A stretch of DNA of 64,000 nucleotides from the NCBI RefSeq assembly GCF_000430825.1, contig NZ_AUMT01000012.1:62001-126000 (forward strand), read 5' to 3'. The notes beneath the pieces are model-generated. The model ran no database searches. It saw nothing but the letters and a program-made list of their open reading frames with translations, and had not been told where the DNA came from. Shown piece after piece: positions 8,711 to 16,698 of this stretch (within the stretch, counting starts at the first letter, position 1; the number at the start of each line of letters is the position of its first letter). Position numbers and translations under genes: made by a program. The DNA comes from Chryseobacterium daeguense DSM 19388. Its GTDB lineage: Bacteria > Bacteroidota > Bacteroidia > Flavobacteriales > Weeksellaceae.

Positions 8711-9490
8711 TTATTTTTCAAAAAAAGATTTTACCCAATCATCGGCATTATTTTCTATGTCTTTATAGTTGCCTTCAGCTTTAATTAGGCCGTCCTTCAG
8801 GACGATAATTCTGTCACCGGTATATTTTGCACAGGTTAAATCATGGGTTATGATAATGGATGAGGTATTGTATTTTATTTTGATATTTCGGATGAGTTCG
8901 ATAATTTCACGGGCTGTGATCGTATCTAAACCTCCGGTTGGCTCATCATAAATTATAATTTCAGGTTTAATGATTAATGCTCTTGCCAGTCCTATTCTCT
9001 TTCTCATTCCTCCGGACAGTTCTGCCGGCAATTGGTCAATAGCTCCTTCCAGACCTACGTTTTGTAATGCTTCTTTAACAGCAGATTCAATTTCCTGTTC
9101 AGTAAGGTTTTTATGATTGTGCTGTAATGTAAAAATCAAATTCTCCCGGACTGTCATAGAGTCATATAAAGCTCCATTTTGAAATAGAAACCCAATTTTC
9201 ATCCTGATCCGGTTAAGCTCTTCCTCATTCAATTTTGTTATATCCTTTCCTGATATAAATATTTCCCCTTTATCCACTTTAGTGAGACCGACAAGGCATT
9301 TAACAGCAACGGACTTACCTGAGCCTGACTTTCCCAATATAATCAGATTTTCTCCTCTTTTAACGGTAAAACTGATGCCGTTCAACACCTTATTACTGCC
9401 ATAAGATTTGTAAACATTTTTAAATTTTATCAATGATGTGCCGGTTGTTGACTGGTCATATCTGATAGGTAAATTTTTATTATTTTCCAT
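8711..9490 (-). CDS. ABC transporter ATP-binding protein, MlaF-like
   Basis: The 259-residue ABC ATPase has Walker A GKSGSGKS at 53-60, a Q-loop (FLFQNGALYDSM) near 101, signature LSGGM at 158-162, Walker B IIIYDEP near 178-184 and an H-loop IITHD near 212. The GALYDSMTVREN text is typical of the MlaF/Ttg2A subfamily. It energises lipid movement by the neighbouring MlaE-type permease and MCE protein. Its start overlaps the mlaE stop codon by one base (TAATG), which indicates translational coupling. Confidence 0.9.
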   Translation of the reverse strand: MENNKNLPIRYDQSTTGTSLIKFKNVYKSYGSNKVLNGISFTVKRGENLIILGKSGSGKSVAVKCLVGLTKVDKGEIFISGKDITKLNEEELNRIRMKIGFLFQNGALYDSMTVRENLIFTLQHNHKNLTEQEIESAVKEALQNVGLEGAIDQLPAELSGGMRKRIGLARALIIKPEIIIYDEPTGGLDTITAREIIELIRNIKIKYNTSSIIITHDLTCAKYTGDRIIVLKDGLIKAEGNYKDIENNADDWVKSFFEK

Positions 9491-10254
9491 TATAATTCAA
9501 AAAATAGATCAGTTACCTGCACTGCTACCAAATCAATGATAAAAATCATCAGCGAGGCTAAAACTACGGCTGAATTTGCAGCTTTTCCCACGCTTTTTGT
9601 ACCCCCCGAAGCATTAAACCCTTCATAACAGCCAATAATCCCGATAAAAAAACCGAAAAAAAAGGTTTTAATGATAGCCGGTAAAATATCTGTGTATTCC
9701 AGGGATTCAAATATGTTAGAAAAATAATGCGCTATATTACTTTCGCCGTGCATATTGATCCCGATAAAACCACCCATGATTCCGATCAGATCAGCATATA
9801 GGACTAAAATAGGAATCATTAATGTCGTAGCAAGGGTTCTGGTCACCACCAGATACCGATAAGGGTTGATCGCTGAAACTTCCATGGCATCAATTTGTTC
9901 CGTTACTTTCATAGAGCCTAATTCAGCTCCAATTCCTGATGAAACCCTTCCAGCACAAATCAAAGCCGTAATGACAGGTGCAATCTCTCTTATTAATGAT
10001 AGCGAAACCATACCGGGGATCATAGACTCGGCTCCGAACCTTGCCATAGCCGGGCGCGATTGTATGGTAAGTACCAGGCCCATGATGAAACCTGTTATGG
10101 TTACCAATGCTAATGACTGATAACCAACAACAAAACACTGTCGGGTAAACTCTTTAAACTCAAAACCCGGTTTGAAAATTTCTTTAAAAAAGCGGCCGGA
10201 GAATAAAGCTATATTACCTACAATACTGAGGCTTTTTTTTAAATAGATTTCCAT
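9490..10254 (-). CDS. ABC transporter permease, MlaE family
   Basis: The 254-residue MlaE/YrbE permease has five to six membrane segments and the family region GRVSSGIGAELGSMKVTEQIDAMEVSAINP (roughly 101-130), which docks on the ATPase. Together with the next two genes it makes a complete MCE-type retrograde or anterograde phospholipid transporter in the inner membrane. It is the first gene of the operon. No FNR-like box was found in the 117-bp gap upstream. Its placement inside the stress block suggests an accessory copy, but this cannot be tested here. Confidence 0.9.
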   Translation of the reverse strand: MEIYLKKSLSIVGNIALFSGRFFKEIFKPGFEFKEFTRQCFVVGYQSLALVTITGFIMGLVLTIQSRPAMARFGAESMIPGMVSLSLIREIAPVITALICAGRVSSGIGAELGSMKVTEQIDAMEVSAINPYRYLVVTRTLATTLMIPILVLYADLIGIMGGFIGINMHGESNIAHYFSNIFESLEYTDILPAIIKTFFFGFFIGIIGCYEGFNASGGTKSVGKAANSAVVLASLMIFIIDLVAVQVTDLFFEL

Positions 10255-10371
10255 GATGTTGTGTTTATGAATATTTTATATGCAATGGGACTATTTTATT
10301 GTAAAGTAGTTTTAGCTGATAGATAAAAATTGATCGTCCACAATGTTTAGGATATATAAGGCCTTTATAAA

Positions 10372-11034
10372 TTATAAATCGTACTCATAATCCACTGTTA
10401 ACTCATTTTTTACATCTTGTATACCAAGTGTTTTCCAGACAATGCGTCCTGCTTCTTCCTTTTGATGCCAGGTATGTACCGTCCCTGTTAATGTGGCCGT
10501 TCTTCCTGATACTGATACATTGATTTCACTATTATCAATTGAGCTTCTGCCAAGGGCTTTTTCAATATCGCTCTTTTCAACAGTGTTCCGTATTTCCGGG
10601 TTGACAATAATGTTATTATAAATGCCTTTAACGCCGGGAAGATACTTTACAGCATTTTCTGTAATATCCCTTATGTACTCCCAGGACACTTCACCATCCA
10701 GATCTACCCAGCCGCTTTCTACTTTTACTGTTATTTTTTCTTGTGGAATAAATGAGTTTGCATTAAAAGCAGCTATAATTTCACCGGCAATTTCGATATC
10801 AGTTTTTGACCGGGGATCGGGTAATTTTACTTCGATATCTTCTACTAAAACCTTTACCCCAAAAACATTTTTTGCAGCATGTTCAGCCTGCAGTTTTTTT
10901 GCATAACTGTCCACAGTACCTGTAAGGGAAACAATTCCGTTTTTTACAATAACACCAATTTCTGCTGAATGCAGCAGAGGTTCCCATTGAATGGCATCCT
11001 GAACATCTTTTTGTAATTCTGCATTTGTTTTCAT
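10372..11034 (-). CDS. BON-domain protein, three BON repeats (paralogue 2)
   Basis: The 220-residue protein is a close paralogue of the protein at 3593-4264, starting with almost the same 20 residues and carrying three BON domains at about 3-70, 78-145 and 150-218. The strands GIVSLTGTV, GWVDLDGEV and RTATLTGTV mark each domain. It lacks a signal peptide. Its upstream region is also conserved with that of paralogue 1: a GAACTTTG -7-like element, and two FNR-like boxes 22 bp apart. Gene and promoter therefore seem to have been duplicated together. The role is probably envelope or osmotic protection under low oxygen; this is inference. Confidence 0.85.
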   Translation of the reverse strand: MKTNAELQKDVQDAIQWEPLLHSAEIGVIVKNGIVSLTGTVDSYAKKLQAEHAAKNVFGVKVLVEDIEVKLPDPRSKTDIEIAGEIIAAFNANSFIPQEKITVKVESGWVDLDGEVSWEYIRDITENAVKYLPGVKGIYNNIIVNPEIRNTVEKSDIEKALGRSSIDNSEINVSVSGRTATLTGTVHTWHQKEEAGRIVWKTLGIQDVKNELTVDYEYDL

Positions 11035-11085
11035 TTGATTATAAATTTATATTTCAAAGTTCCCGAAACTTTACAGAAGATAAGA

Positions 11086-11097
11086 TGACCGGCATCA
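11086..11097. promoter_or_regulatory. FNR-like box A, second BON promoter
   Basis: TGACCGGCATCA fits TGAY-N4-ATCA. Its centre (11091.5) is exactly 35 bp from the TTTG of the minus-strand -7-like element GAACTTTG at 11055-11062. Confidence 0.6.
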
Positions 11098-11107
11098 CTA
11101 TGAAACA

Positions 11108-11119
11108 TGATGTTGATCA
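11108..11119. promoter_or_regulatory. FNR-like box B, BON / PfkB intergenic region
   Basis: TGATGTTGATCA is a perfect TGAT-N4-ATCA core, 22 bp centre to centre from box A. It may be the upstream activator site of the BON gene or may act on the divergent PfkB gene, where a GAAATTTG element lies 45 bp downstream at 11153-11160. Confidence 0.55.
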
Positions 11120-11260
11120 GGTCAAATATTTGGCAGTCTGTTCCTTATTGTTGAAATTTGAATTAATATAGGCAATATTATTTTTTTTAATAAGAGGACA
11201 GTAATAATTTGATAACGATACTGTTTTGAATAATTGAGTAGTATAAAAAAGTTTAATAAA

Positions 11261-12196
11261 ATGGACAAAACTATTTTAACAATCACATTGAATCCGTCGG
11301 TAGACAAGAGCAGCAGTGTTGAAAACATCATTCCTGAAAAAAAATTACATTGTAATTCCCCTAAATATGAGGCAGGAGGAGGTGGAGTAAATGTATCCAG
11401 AGCGTTAAAAAGATTGGGAATCTCATCAGATACTTTTTTTACTTCCGGTGGAAGAACCGGCAGATTGCTGGAAGAGTTACTTCAAGCCGAACAACTCAAT
11501 ATATTACCTTTCCATATTGCTGCAGAAACCCGGGAAAATTTTACTGTTTTAGATACTTCTAATAACAAGCAGTATAGGTTTGGATTTCCAGGAGAACTGT
11601 TAACAGAAGAAATACAAGACGAAATTTTAAGTAGTGTTGAGGTAGTAAATCCGTTTCCTGATTTTGTAGTAATCAGTGGCAGTTTACCGGCAGAAACCGA
11701 TCCGGATGTTATAAAACAGATTGTTAATATGTGTAAGTCAAAGGGGAGTAAGGTAATTATTGACACTTCAGGAGAAGCTCTGAAAACAGCTGTAGAAGAG
11801 GGTGTATTTTTATTAAAACCCAATATAGGGGAGCTTGCGGTTTTAGTTGGAAAAGACAAGCTGGAAGAAAGTGATGTAGATCAAGCCGCCCAACTTATCA
11901 TTTCGCAGGGTAAAGCTGAGATTGTGGTAGTCTCATTAGGTTCTCAGGGAGCCGTTTTATTTTCATCAACTGAAAAAATCCAGATAAAGGCACCTCATGT
12001 AGAAGTGAAAAGCACGGTTGGTGCCGGAGACAGCATGGTTGCCGGAATGGTTTCTGTTTTGATGAAAGGAGGTGATTATAAAGAAGTCCTTTCCATGGGA
12101 ATTGCTTGTGGATCTGCCACTACAATGGCCGAAGGAACAGGACTTTTTACAAAAGAAAATGTAGATCGTTTATATAAAGAAATTGAAAAGCAATAG
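11261..12196 (+). CDS. PfkB-family hexose kinase (1-phosphofructokinase / 6-phosphofructokinase II type)
   Basis: The 311-residue ribokinase-fold sugar kinase starts at the ATG at 11261; an upstream TTG would add nine residues but the family begins at ILTITLNPSVD. Landmarks are GGGGVNVSRALKRLG at 40-53, SGSLP at 139-143, KPNIGEL at 186-192 and the PfkB signature GAGDSMVAG with catalytic base D257. It phosphorylates a fructose or tagatose phosphate. The DosR regulon of Mycobacterium tuberculosis also contains a PfkB, and this neighbourhood resembles that one. No PTS genes are adjacent, which argues for the 6-phosphofructokinase II role over FruK. Confidence 0.88.
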   Translation: MDKTILTITLNPSVDKSSSVENIIPEKKLHCNSPKYEAGGGGVNVSRALKRLGISSDTFFTSGGRTGRLLEELLQAEQLNILPFHIAAETRENFTVLDTSNNKQYRFGFPGELLTEEIQDEILSSVEVVNPFPDFVVISGSLPAETDPDVIKQIVNMCKSKGSKVIIDTSGEALKTAVEEGVFLLKPNIGELAVLVGKDKLEESDVDQAAQLIISQGKAEIVVVSLGSQGAVLFSSTEKIQIKAPHVEVKSTVGAGDSMVAGMVSVLMKGGDYKEVLSMGIACGSATTMAEGTGLFTKENVDRLYKEIEKQ

Positions 12197-12326
12197 ACAA
12201 ATTTTCATTGGAATTTACAAAGATAATGTGAATTATAATTGCTGAAACGATTGATGCTTCATGATATTATATTTTTTATTAAAATTAGATATTTCAATCG
12301 TGGCTATATTTTTAATTATTACTTCA

Positions 12327-12800
12327 TCATAATAAATAAGAACGTAAATACCAGGCCATTTTTTGATGTGTTTCTATGAGACCAATAATAAAATGGCCCG
12401 TTGCTATATCATGGAAATCATCTGTACAGCACTTGACATGTTCACGAAGTTTGGTGATAAGACTTTCATGATCTTTCAACAATTCTGCAATTAAAGTCTG
12501 GCTGTAGTTTTTATCTCCTTCTTGTTCGGTAAGATGAGTTAAGTTGAGGTATGATTGTAAAGTTGCCGGTACAAGATGCCCGATAGAGCGGATTCTTTCT
12601 GCGGTATTGTTTATTATTTTTTGCAGTTGTTCGGATTGGGTTTCAAAAAAGGTATGTTTATCATAAAAATCAGCTCCTTCAATATTCCATTGGGCATTTT
12701 TTGTTTTCATATGCAAAACGTTTTCATCTGCCAGTATTTTTATCAGTTCATCAGCAACTGCCTGTCGATGATTGTCAGTTATTCCTATTTGTATTTTCAT
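12327..12800 (-). CDS. dps: Dps-like DNA-protection ferritin
   Basis: The 157-residue protein fits Dps in length and layout. The ferroxidase-region text is KNAQWNIEGADFYDKHTFFE, then NNTAERIRSIG. Aligned by eye to E. coli Dps, the ligand His51 is Gln here, Asp67 is Glu and Asp78 is Asn, while His63 and Glu82 remain. The site is therefore probably altered, although such variants seem frequent in Bacteroidota. Dps dodecamers store iron and shield DNA from peroxide in starvation. It is a single gene with no FNR-like box seen upstream. Confidence 0.85.
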   Translation of the reverse strand: MKIQIGITDNHRQAVADELIKILADENVLHMKTKNAQWNIEGADFYDKHTFFETQSEQLQKIINNTAERIRSIGHLVPATLQSYLNLTHLTEQEGDKNYSQTLIAELLKDHESLITKLREHVKCCTDDFHDIATGHFIIGLIETHQKMAWYLRSYLL

Positions 12801-12839
12801 AACTAATTAGTTTTCTTAGTATTGTAAAAAATGCCTATA

Positions 12840-13601
12840 TTATTCAGTAGACATTCCACCATCAATGATCTGAGTTGTTCCTGTAATGAACTGACTGTCG
12901 TCACCGGCAAGAAATAAAACCAGCTGTGCTATTTCAATAGGTTCAGCATAACGTCCTAATGGTATTGCCGCTTCAAATTGTTTTTTTGCATCATCGCCGT
13001 GTCCCGGAGCAGAATTTTCTTCTATAGAGCGCATCATTCTGTTATTTACGGGAGATGGGTGAACCGTATTCACTCTGATTTTTCGTGAAGCTGCCTCAAG
13101 AGCTGTGGCCCTCATAATGCCTACTACAGCATGTTTACTGGTGACATAGGTGCTTAGCCCTGGAAATCCCAATATTCCGGCAACAGATGAAGTCATAATG
13201 ATGCTTCCACCATTGTTCATCTGAGGTAAAACATACTTATTTCCCAGCCATACACCTTTAATATTGACGGATATGACTGTATCAAAAACGTCTTCAGGAT
13301 AATTTTCAATTGGCTTCACAACTCCTTCAATACCGGCATTGTTGAAAAATACATCTATTTTTCCAAACAGTTTTACGGTTTCACTCACGTAGTGTTCAAC
13401 TTCAGCAGCTTTTGAAACATCAGCAACTGCATATCTTATATGTTCACTATTTAATTCGTAGGCAGCTTCTTGTAATGCTTTTTCAGAGAGGTCGACAAGC
13501 ATTACTTTTGCCCCTTCTTCTAAAAATAGTTTAGCTGTAATTTTTCCAATGCTTCCGGAGCCGCCTGTTATAATGGCTACTTTATTTTCTAAATTTTTCA
13601 T
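12840..13601 (-). CDS. Short-chain dehydrogenase/reductase (SDR)
   Basis: This is a classical SDR of 253 residues when started at the ATG at 13601. A longer frame reaches 13676 but adds 25 non-family residues. The NAD(P) motif TGGSGSIG is at 12-19, NNAG at 87-90, and the catalytic Ser138/139, Tyr152 and Lys156 (YVTSK) are present. Asp37 (VDLS) at the end of beta-2 suggests NAD preference. The C-terminus FITGTTQIIDGGMSTE is typical. The substrate is unknown. It is transcribed singly, leftwards, with the Dps gene 40 bp further on. Confidence 0.9.
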   Translation of the reverse strand: MKNLENKVAIITGGSGSIGKITAKLFLEEGAKVMLVDLSEKALQEAAYELNSEHIRYAVADVSKAAEVEHYVSETVKLFGKIDVFFNNAGIEGVVKPIENYPEDVFDTVISVNIKGVWLGNKYVLPQMNNGGSIIMTSSVAGILGFPGLSTYVTSKHAVVGIMRATALEAASRKIRVNTVHPSPVNNRMMRSIEENSAPGHGDDAKKQFEAAIPLGRYAEPIEIAQLVLFLAGDDSQFITGTTQIIDGGMSTE

Positions 13602-13704
13602 AATTTCGGATTTGCAGATTGAATTTATATTTATTATTTTCTTAATAATCTGGTTAATGGTATCACAGTGATGCAAAAGAATTAAAATTGATCCCTATGT
13701 GCGA

Positions 13705-13742
13705 ATAAAAACCTGTGGAAAACCATATGATCTTCCACAGGT
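13705..13742 (-). terminator. Rho-independent terminator after the truncated BON gene
   Basis: A perfect 10-bp inverted repeat (ACCTGTGGAA at 13711-13720 and TTCCACAGGT at 13733-13742) with a 12-nt loop is followed, on the minus strand, by TTTTTATT. It ends leftward transcription from the third BON gene and the lipoprotein gene. Confidence 0.75.
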
Positions 13743-13759
13743 CAGAGGTTAATCGGAGA

Positions 13760-14218
13760 TTAATAAAAATCATACTCATAATTAACTTCCAGTTCATTTT
13801 TTACGTTCCATATGCCGGGAGTTTTCCAGGCAATACGGCCTGCTTCTTCTTTTTGATACAAAGAATTTGCACTTCCGGTTAAAGTTACTGTTGTTCCTAA
13901 CACAGATACTTTAATTTCATTATCATAGATTGAACTTCTTTTCAGTGCGTCTTCAATATCTTTTTTTTGTATTGAATCATCTGCCTCTGATTTGATTTTA
14001 ATTTTATTGATCAGACCCTTTACACCGCTAAGATATTTTACTACACTTGCTGCCTCTTCTTTTTGATAATGCCAAGGTAATTCTCCTTCCAAAGTAACCC
14101 ATCCGTCTTCAACTTTTATCTTGATATTGTCATCGGGAATAGAGTAGTTTGATTTAAAAGTATCTAATACTTCTTTTGCAACTTCAGCATCAGTTTTTTT
14201 CCAAGAGCTTGGAAATCG
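13760..14218 (-). pseudogene. BON-domain gene lacking its N-terminal domain
   Basis: The minus-strand frame from 14251 to 13760 is open and aligns with paralogues 1 and 2 from about residue 71 onward: RFPSSWKKTDAEVAKEVL matches KLPDPRSKTDIEIAGEII. The first BON domain, the start codon and the promoter are absent. An in-frame stop lies at 14252-14254, and no BON-like sequence was found between there and the next gene. Only a TTG (14092) could start a 110-residue remnant. BON domains 2 and 3 are intact in sequence, so the loss may be recent. It lies downstream of the lipoprotein gene and could be transcribed by read-through. Confidence 0.75.
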
Positions 14219-14390
14219 TATATAATTAAACCAAATTTTAAGGTTGATTTTTTATCAAATTGGTTTTGTATTGTATTTTTTACTGATATTTTCTACTTAA
14301 AAAGTTAAATTCTTTACAGGAATATTGCTAAACAACCAGCCCTTTATCTTTTGCATTGATCATGATGATTTACTATAGGTTTTGTATTCG

Positions 14391-15026
14391 TTATTTTTCA
14401 ATAAATCCCTCCTGCTGCATTTTATTACGAAGAGCCCGGGCAATTTCGTTCGTTAGTCTTTTTACTCCCTTCGGATCATACGTTTCTGTAATTCCTGACC
14501 ATATTATTTTATCATCCTTAATAGAATAAATTATAGTTTCAATAATGAATTTTTTGGTGATGGTATAATTGCCGGGAATATTGTAATACATCCAGTTTCT
14601 GTAATAATAGGTGATGAAATCATTATAGTACATTGGGTACATATAGTATTGCTGGGGAGTATACACTTTTTCTTTATCCACATCAATCAAACGCATCGTT
14701 ATCGCAGCGTCAAAACCGTCTTTTTTTATTCTACTCCGTAAAGCCTGTTCATCTTTTCTGTTAAAATTTTCATCCAGATAACTGTAAGAGGTAATGCCTT
14801 TTCCATCGAGGTATTCCGCCATTTCATCTTCGGCACTGCGGCGATTGGTTTCATTTCTTAATAGTGCCATCACCAATACTTTTTTCCAATCTGTAGGGTG
14901 AATCTGTTTATCCGGATCCCGCCAACTGCTTGCTATATGAGTGGAGCTGCAGGAATTGAGGAGTACTGTACATACCAATGCTGTAAAAAGAATCACTTTA
15001 TGATAGTATAATTTTTTCATGATCAT
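14391..15026 (-). CDS. Lipoprotein of unknown function, DUF4136-like
   Basis: The 211-residue protein has a signal peptide and lipobox (VLLNSC, Cys26 counted from the first Met) followed by SSTHIASSWRDPDK. This opening and the later text on degradation-prone repeats of Y and M (QQYYMYPMYYN) resemble DUF4136-type envelope lipoproteins. The start may be Met1 or Met3, because the sequence begins ATGATCATG. Its promoter is one of the clearest in the block: a -7-like GACCTTTG at 15046-15053 and FNR-like boxes 35 and 57 bp further up. The function is unknown; induction with the BON and L,D-transpeptidase genes suggests a cell-envelope role. Confidence 0.75.
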   Translation of the reverse strand: MIMKKLYYHKVILFTALVCTVLLNSCSSTHIASSWRDPDKQIHPTDWKKVLVMALLRNETNRRSAEDEMAEYLDGKGITSYSYLDENFNRKDEQALRSRIKKDGFDAAITMRLIDVDKEKVYTPQQYYMYPMYYNDFITYYYRNWMYYNIPGNYTITKKFIIETIIYSIKDDKIIWSGITETYDPKGVKRLTNEIARALRNKMQQEGFIEK

Positions 15027-15076
15027 GTTTTATATTAATTCCTATCAAAGGTCCTGAAACTGCATAGGAAATTATA

Positions 15077-15088
15077 TGATACGCATCA
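15077..15088. promoter_or_regulatory. FNR-like box A, lipoprotein promoter
   Basis: TGATACGCATCA is a perfect TGAT-N4-ATCA core. Its centre (15082.5) is exactly 35 bp from the TTTG of the minus-strand -7-like element GACCTTTG (15046-15053). Confidence 0.62.
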
Positions 15089-15098
15089 CTGGGAAAAA

Positions 15099-15110
15099 TG
15101 ATGCTGGTCA
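15099..15110. promoter_or_regulatory. FNR-like box B, lipoprotein promoter
   Basis: TGATGCTGGTCA fits TGAT-N4-GTCA and is 22 bp centre to centre from box A, as at the two BON promoters. The 10-bp spacer keeps the shared C at position 1 and AAA in its second half. Confidence 0.58.
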
Positions 15111-15246
15111 GTTCTTTAGTTCAGCCCTTTATAAGCGCTAAATCAATTATTGACTTTAAACCAATTTAGATTGATCCTTTTATATTAAGTGTTTAGGGAG
15201 TCCCGATGAAACTTAAATTAAATTATAGCTTTATCATGATTTTTAG

Positions 15247-15258
15247 TGACGGTAGTCA
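15247..15258. promoter_or_regulatory. FNR-like box, L,D-transpeptidase promoter
   Basis: TGACGGTAGTCA fits TGAC-N4-GTCA. Its centre (15252.5) is exactly 35 bp from the TTTA of a -7-like GAAATTTA at 15282-15289, with the ATG 20 bp further on. Most of the box (GGTAGTCAT) is repeated before the hsp20 gene. Confidence 0.62.
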
Positions 15259-15308
15259 TTATTTAGCAAGACCGTAATTTGGAAATTTACACTGCTAAAT
15301 GATTACTC

Positions 15309-16691
15309 ATGAAAACTTTTATGAACTTCGCGATTATTTTTTTCTGTACTGTTTGCAGTACTATTGTATTTGGTCAGAATGCAAAAACGAATACTGAGAT
15401 AGCCATACTTCTTAAAGACAATGTGAATCTCTCTACGCTGCATTACCCAAAATCTGTCATTCAGTTTTATACCAAAAATGATTCTGAATATGCTTGGGTA
15501 CATGTTATGCAGAAGTCAGATCAACCTGAAGCAGCAATGTTGTTACTGGAGTATTCTTACCGGTTCGGACTTTCTTTGTCTGATTATCATTGGGAAGCTA
15601 TTTCTCTTCAGAAATTAAGAAAATTGAGAGGTTCTCCTGTAGAAGTAAATCAAAAAGAGAAGGCTGTGTTCGATATTCTGATGACTGATGCTTTAATAAC
15701 GTTTATTAATAATCTGCATTTTGGAAAATACAACCCTTCATATAATTCGGCATATATTGATGCCAACGACATTAATGGATTTCGCTCAGAGGATACATTG
15801 ATATATGCAAAAAAGCAAACAGATTTTCTTAAAGCAATCCTTGATGTTCAGCCTGAGATTAAAGCATACACAGATCTTCAAAATTATTTGAATGGACTCT
15901 ATGAAGAAAACGATTGCCTGGCTCCTCAAACGGAAATTGAAAAGATTGTTATCAATATGGAACGCCTGCGATGGATCAATACAAGAGATCAAGCATATGT
16001 ATTAGTCAATATACCTTCCTATACATTAGAATTTCACCAGAAAGACAGTGTATTTGATTTCAAAGTAATTATAGGGAAACCGGCTACCAGAACTCCGGTT
16101 TTGGAAAGCAGTATTAATTATTTTACAACAGCCCCTGACTGGAAAGTTCCCCAAAGCATATTCATCAAAGAAATGCTACCAAAAATTTTAAAAAACAGTG
16201 GGTATTTGGAAGATCATCATTATGCAGTTTACGATAAGCAAGGCCATGAAGTCGAAATAACTTCTTCAAAATTAAAAGAGATCCGTCAAAACCCTTATAG
16301 ATATAGTGTAAGACAATCATCCGGATGTGATAATGCACTGGGAGCAGTGGTTTTTAGATTTGACAACTCTTATGGAGTATATCTCCATGATACTTCTCAA
16401 AAACAATTGTTTAATAAAGATGAAAGAGCTTTGAGCCATGGGTGTATCCGTGTTGAAAATGCTAAAGAACTCGCATCTCTCCTATTAAAATATGACCACT
16501 CTGAACATAAGATTCCCATTTTAGAAAAAGCGATGGCCGACTACCAAAGAAAAGATTTTGTTTTAAAGCAACCGGTTCCTATCATTATTACTTATCTGAC
16601 TTGCTTAATAAAAGATGGAAAACCTGTACTATATAAAGACATTTATCATTTTGATGATTCACTCGAAAATAAAATTAACCAAAATAAATAA
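15309..16691 (+). CDS. L,D-transpeptidase, YcbB/LdtD-like
   Basis: The 460-residue exported enzyme makes 3-3 peptidoglycan cross-links or related L,D bonds. A signal peptide ends near residue 22 (VFGQ). The region 70-160 resembles the scaffold domain of YcbB-type enzymes. The YkuD catalytic domain spans about 235-415, with the catalytic motif SHGCIRV at 376-382 and nucleophile Cys379. A peptidoglycan-binding domain, usual in YcbB, is not obvious, and the protein is shorter than typical YcbB (over 500 residues). The start is the first ATG after the FNR-like promoter. The downstream Usp gene begins 8 bp after its stop, indicating an operon. Confidence 0.88.
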   Translation: MKTFMNFAIIFFCTVCSTIVFGQNAKTNTEIAILLKDNVNLSTLHYPKSVIQFYTKNDSEYAWVHVMQKSDQPEAAMLLLEYSYRFGLSLSDYHWEAISLQKLRKLRGSPVEVNQKEKAVFDILMTDALITFINNLHFGKYNPSYNSAYIDANDINGFRSEDTLIYAKKQTDFLKAILDVQPEIKAYTDLQNYLNGLYEENDCLAPQTEIEKIVINMERLRWINTRDQAYVLVNIPSYTLEFHQKDSVFDFKVIIGKPATRTPVLESSINYFTTAPDWKVPQSIFIKEMLPKILKNSGYLEDHHYAVYDKQGHEVEITSSKLKEIRQNPYRYSVRQSSGCDNALGAVVFRFDNSYGVYLHDTSQKQLFNKDERALSHGCIRVENAKELASLLLKYDHSEHKIPILEKAMADYQRKDFVLKQPVPIIITYLTCLIKDGKPVLYKDIYHFDDSLENKINQNK

Positions 16692-16698
16692 TAGATTT

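Noticed and set aside
10622..10906. Plus-strand open frame of 94 codons inside the second BON gene
   Set aside because: It is antisense to a well-supported BON gene and its peptide shows no family features; similar shadows occur opposite most long genes here.
13640..13680. ATCAC-A-GTGAT palindrome upstream of the SDR gene as an FNR-like box
   Set aside because: The half-sites are inverted relative to TGAT-N4-ATCA, and the spacing is wrong.
16615..16698. Longer start for the universal stress protein
   Set aside because: It would overlap the transpeptidase gene and add 28 residues without family similarity; the ATG at 16699 starts the Usp domain.
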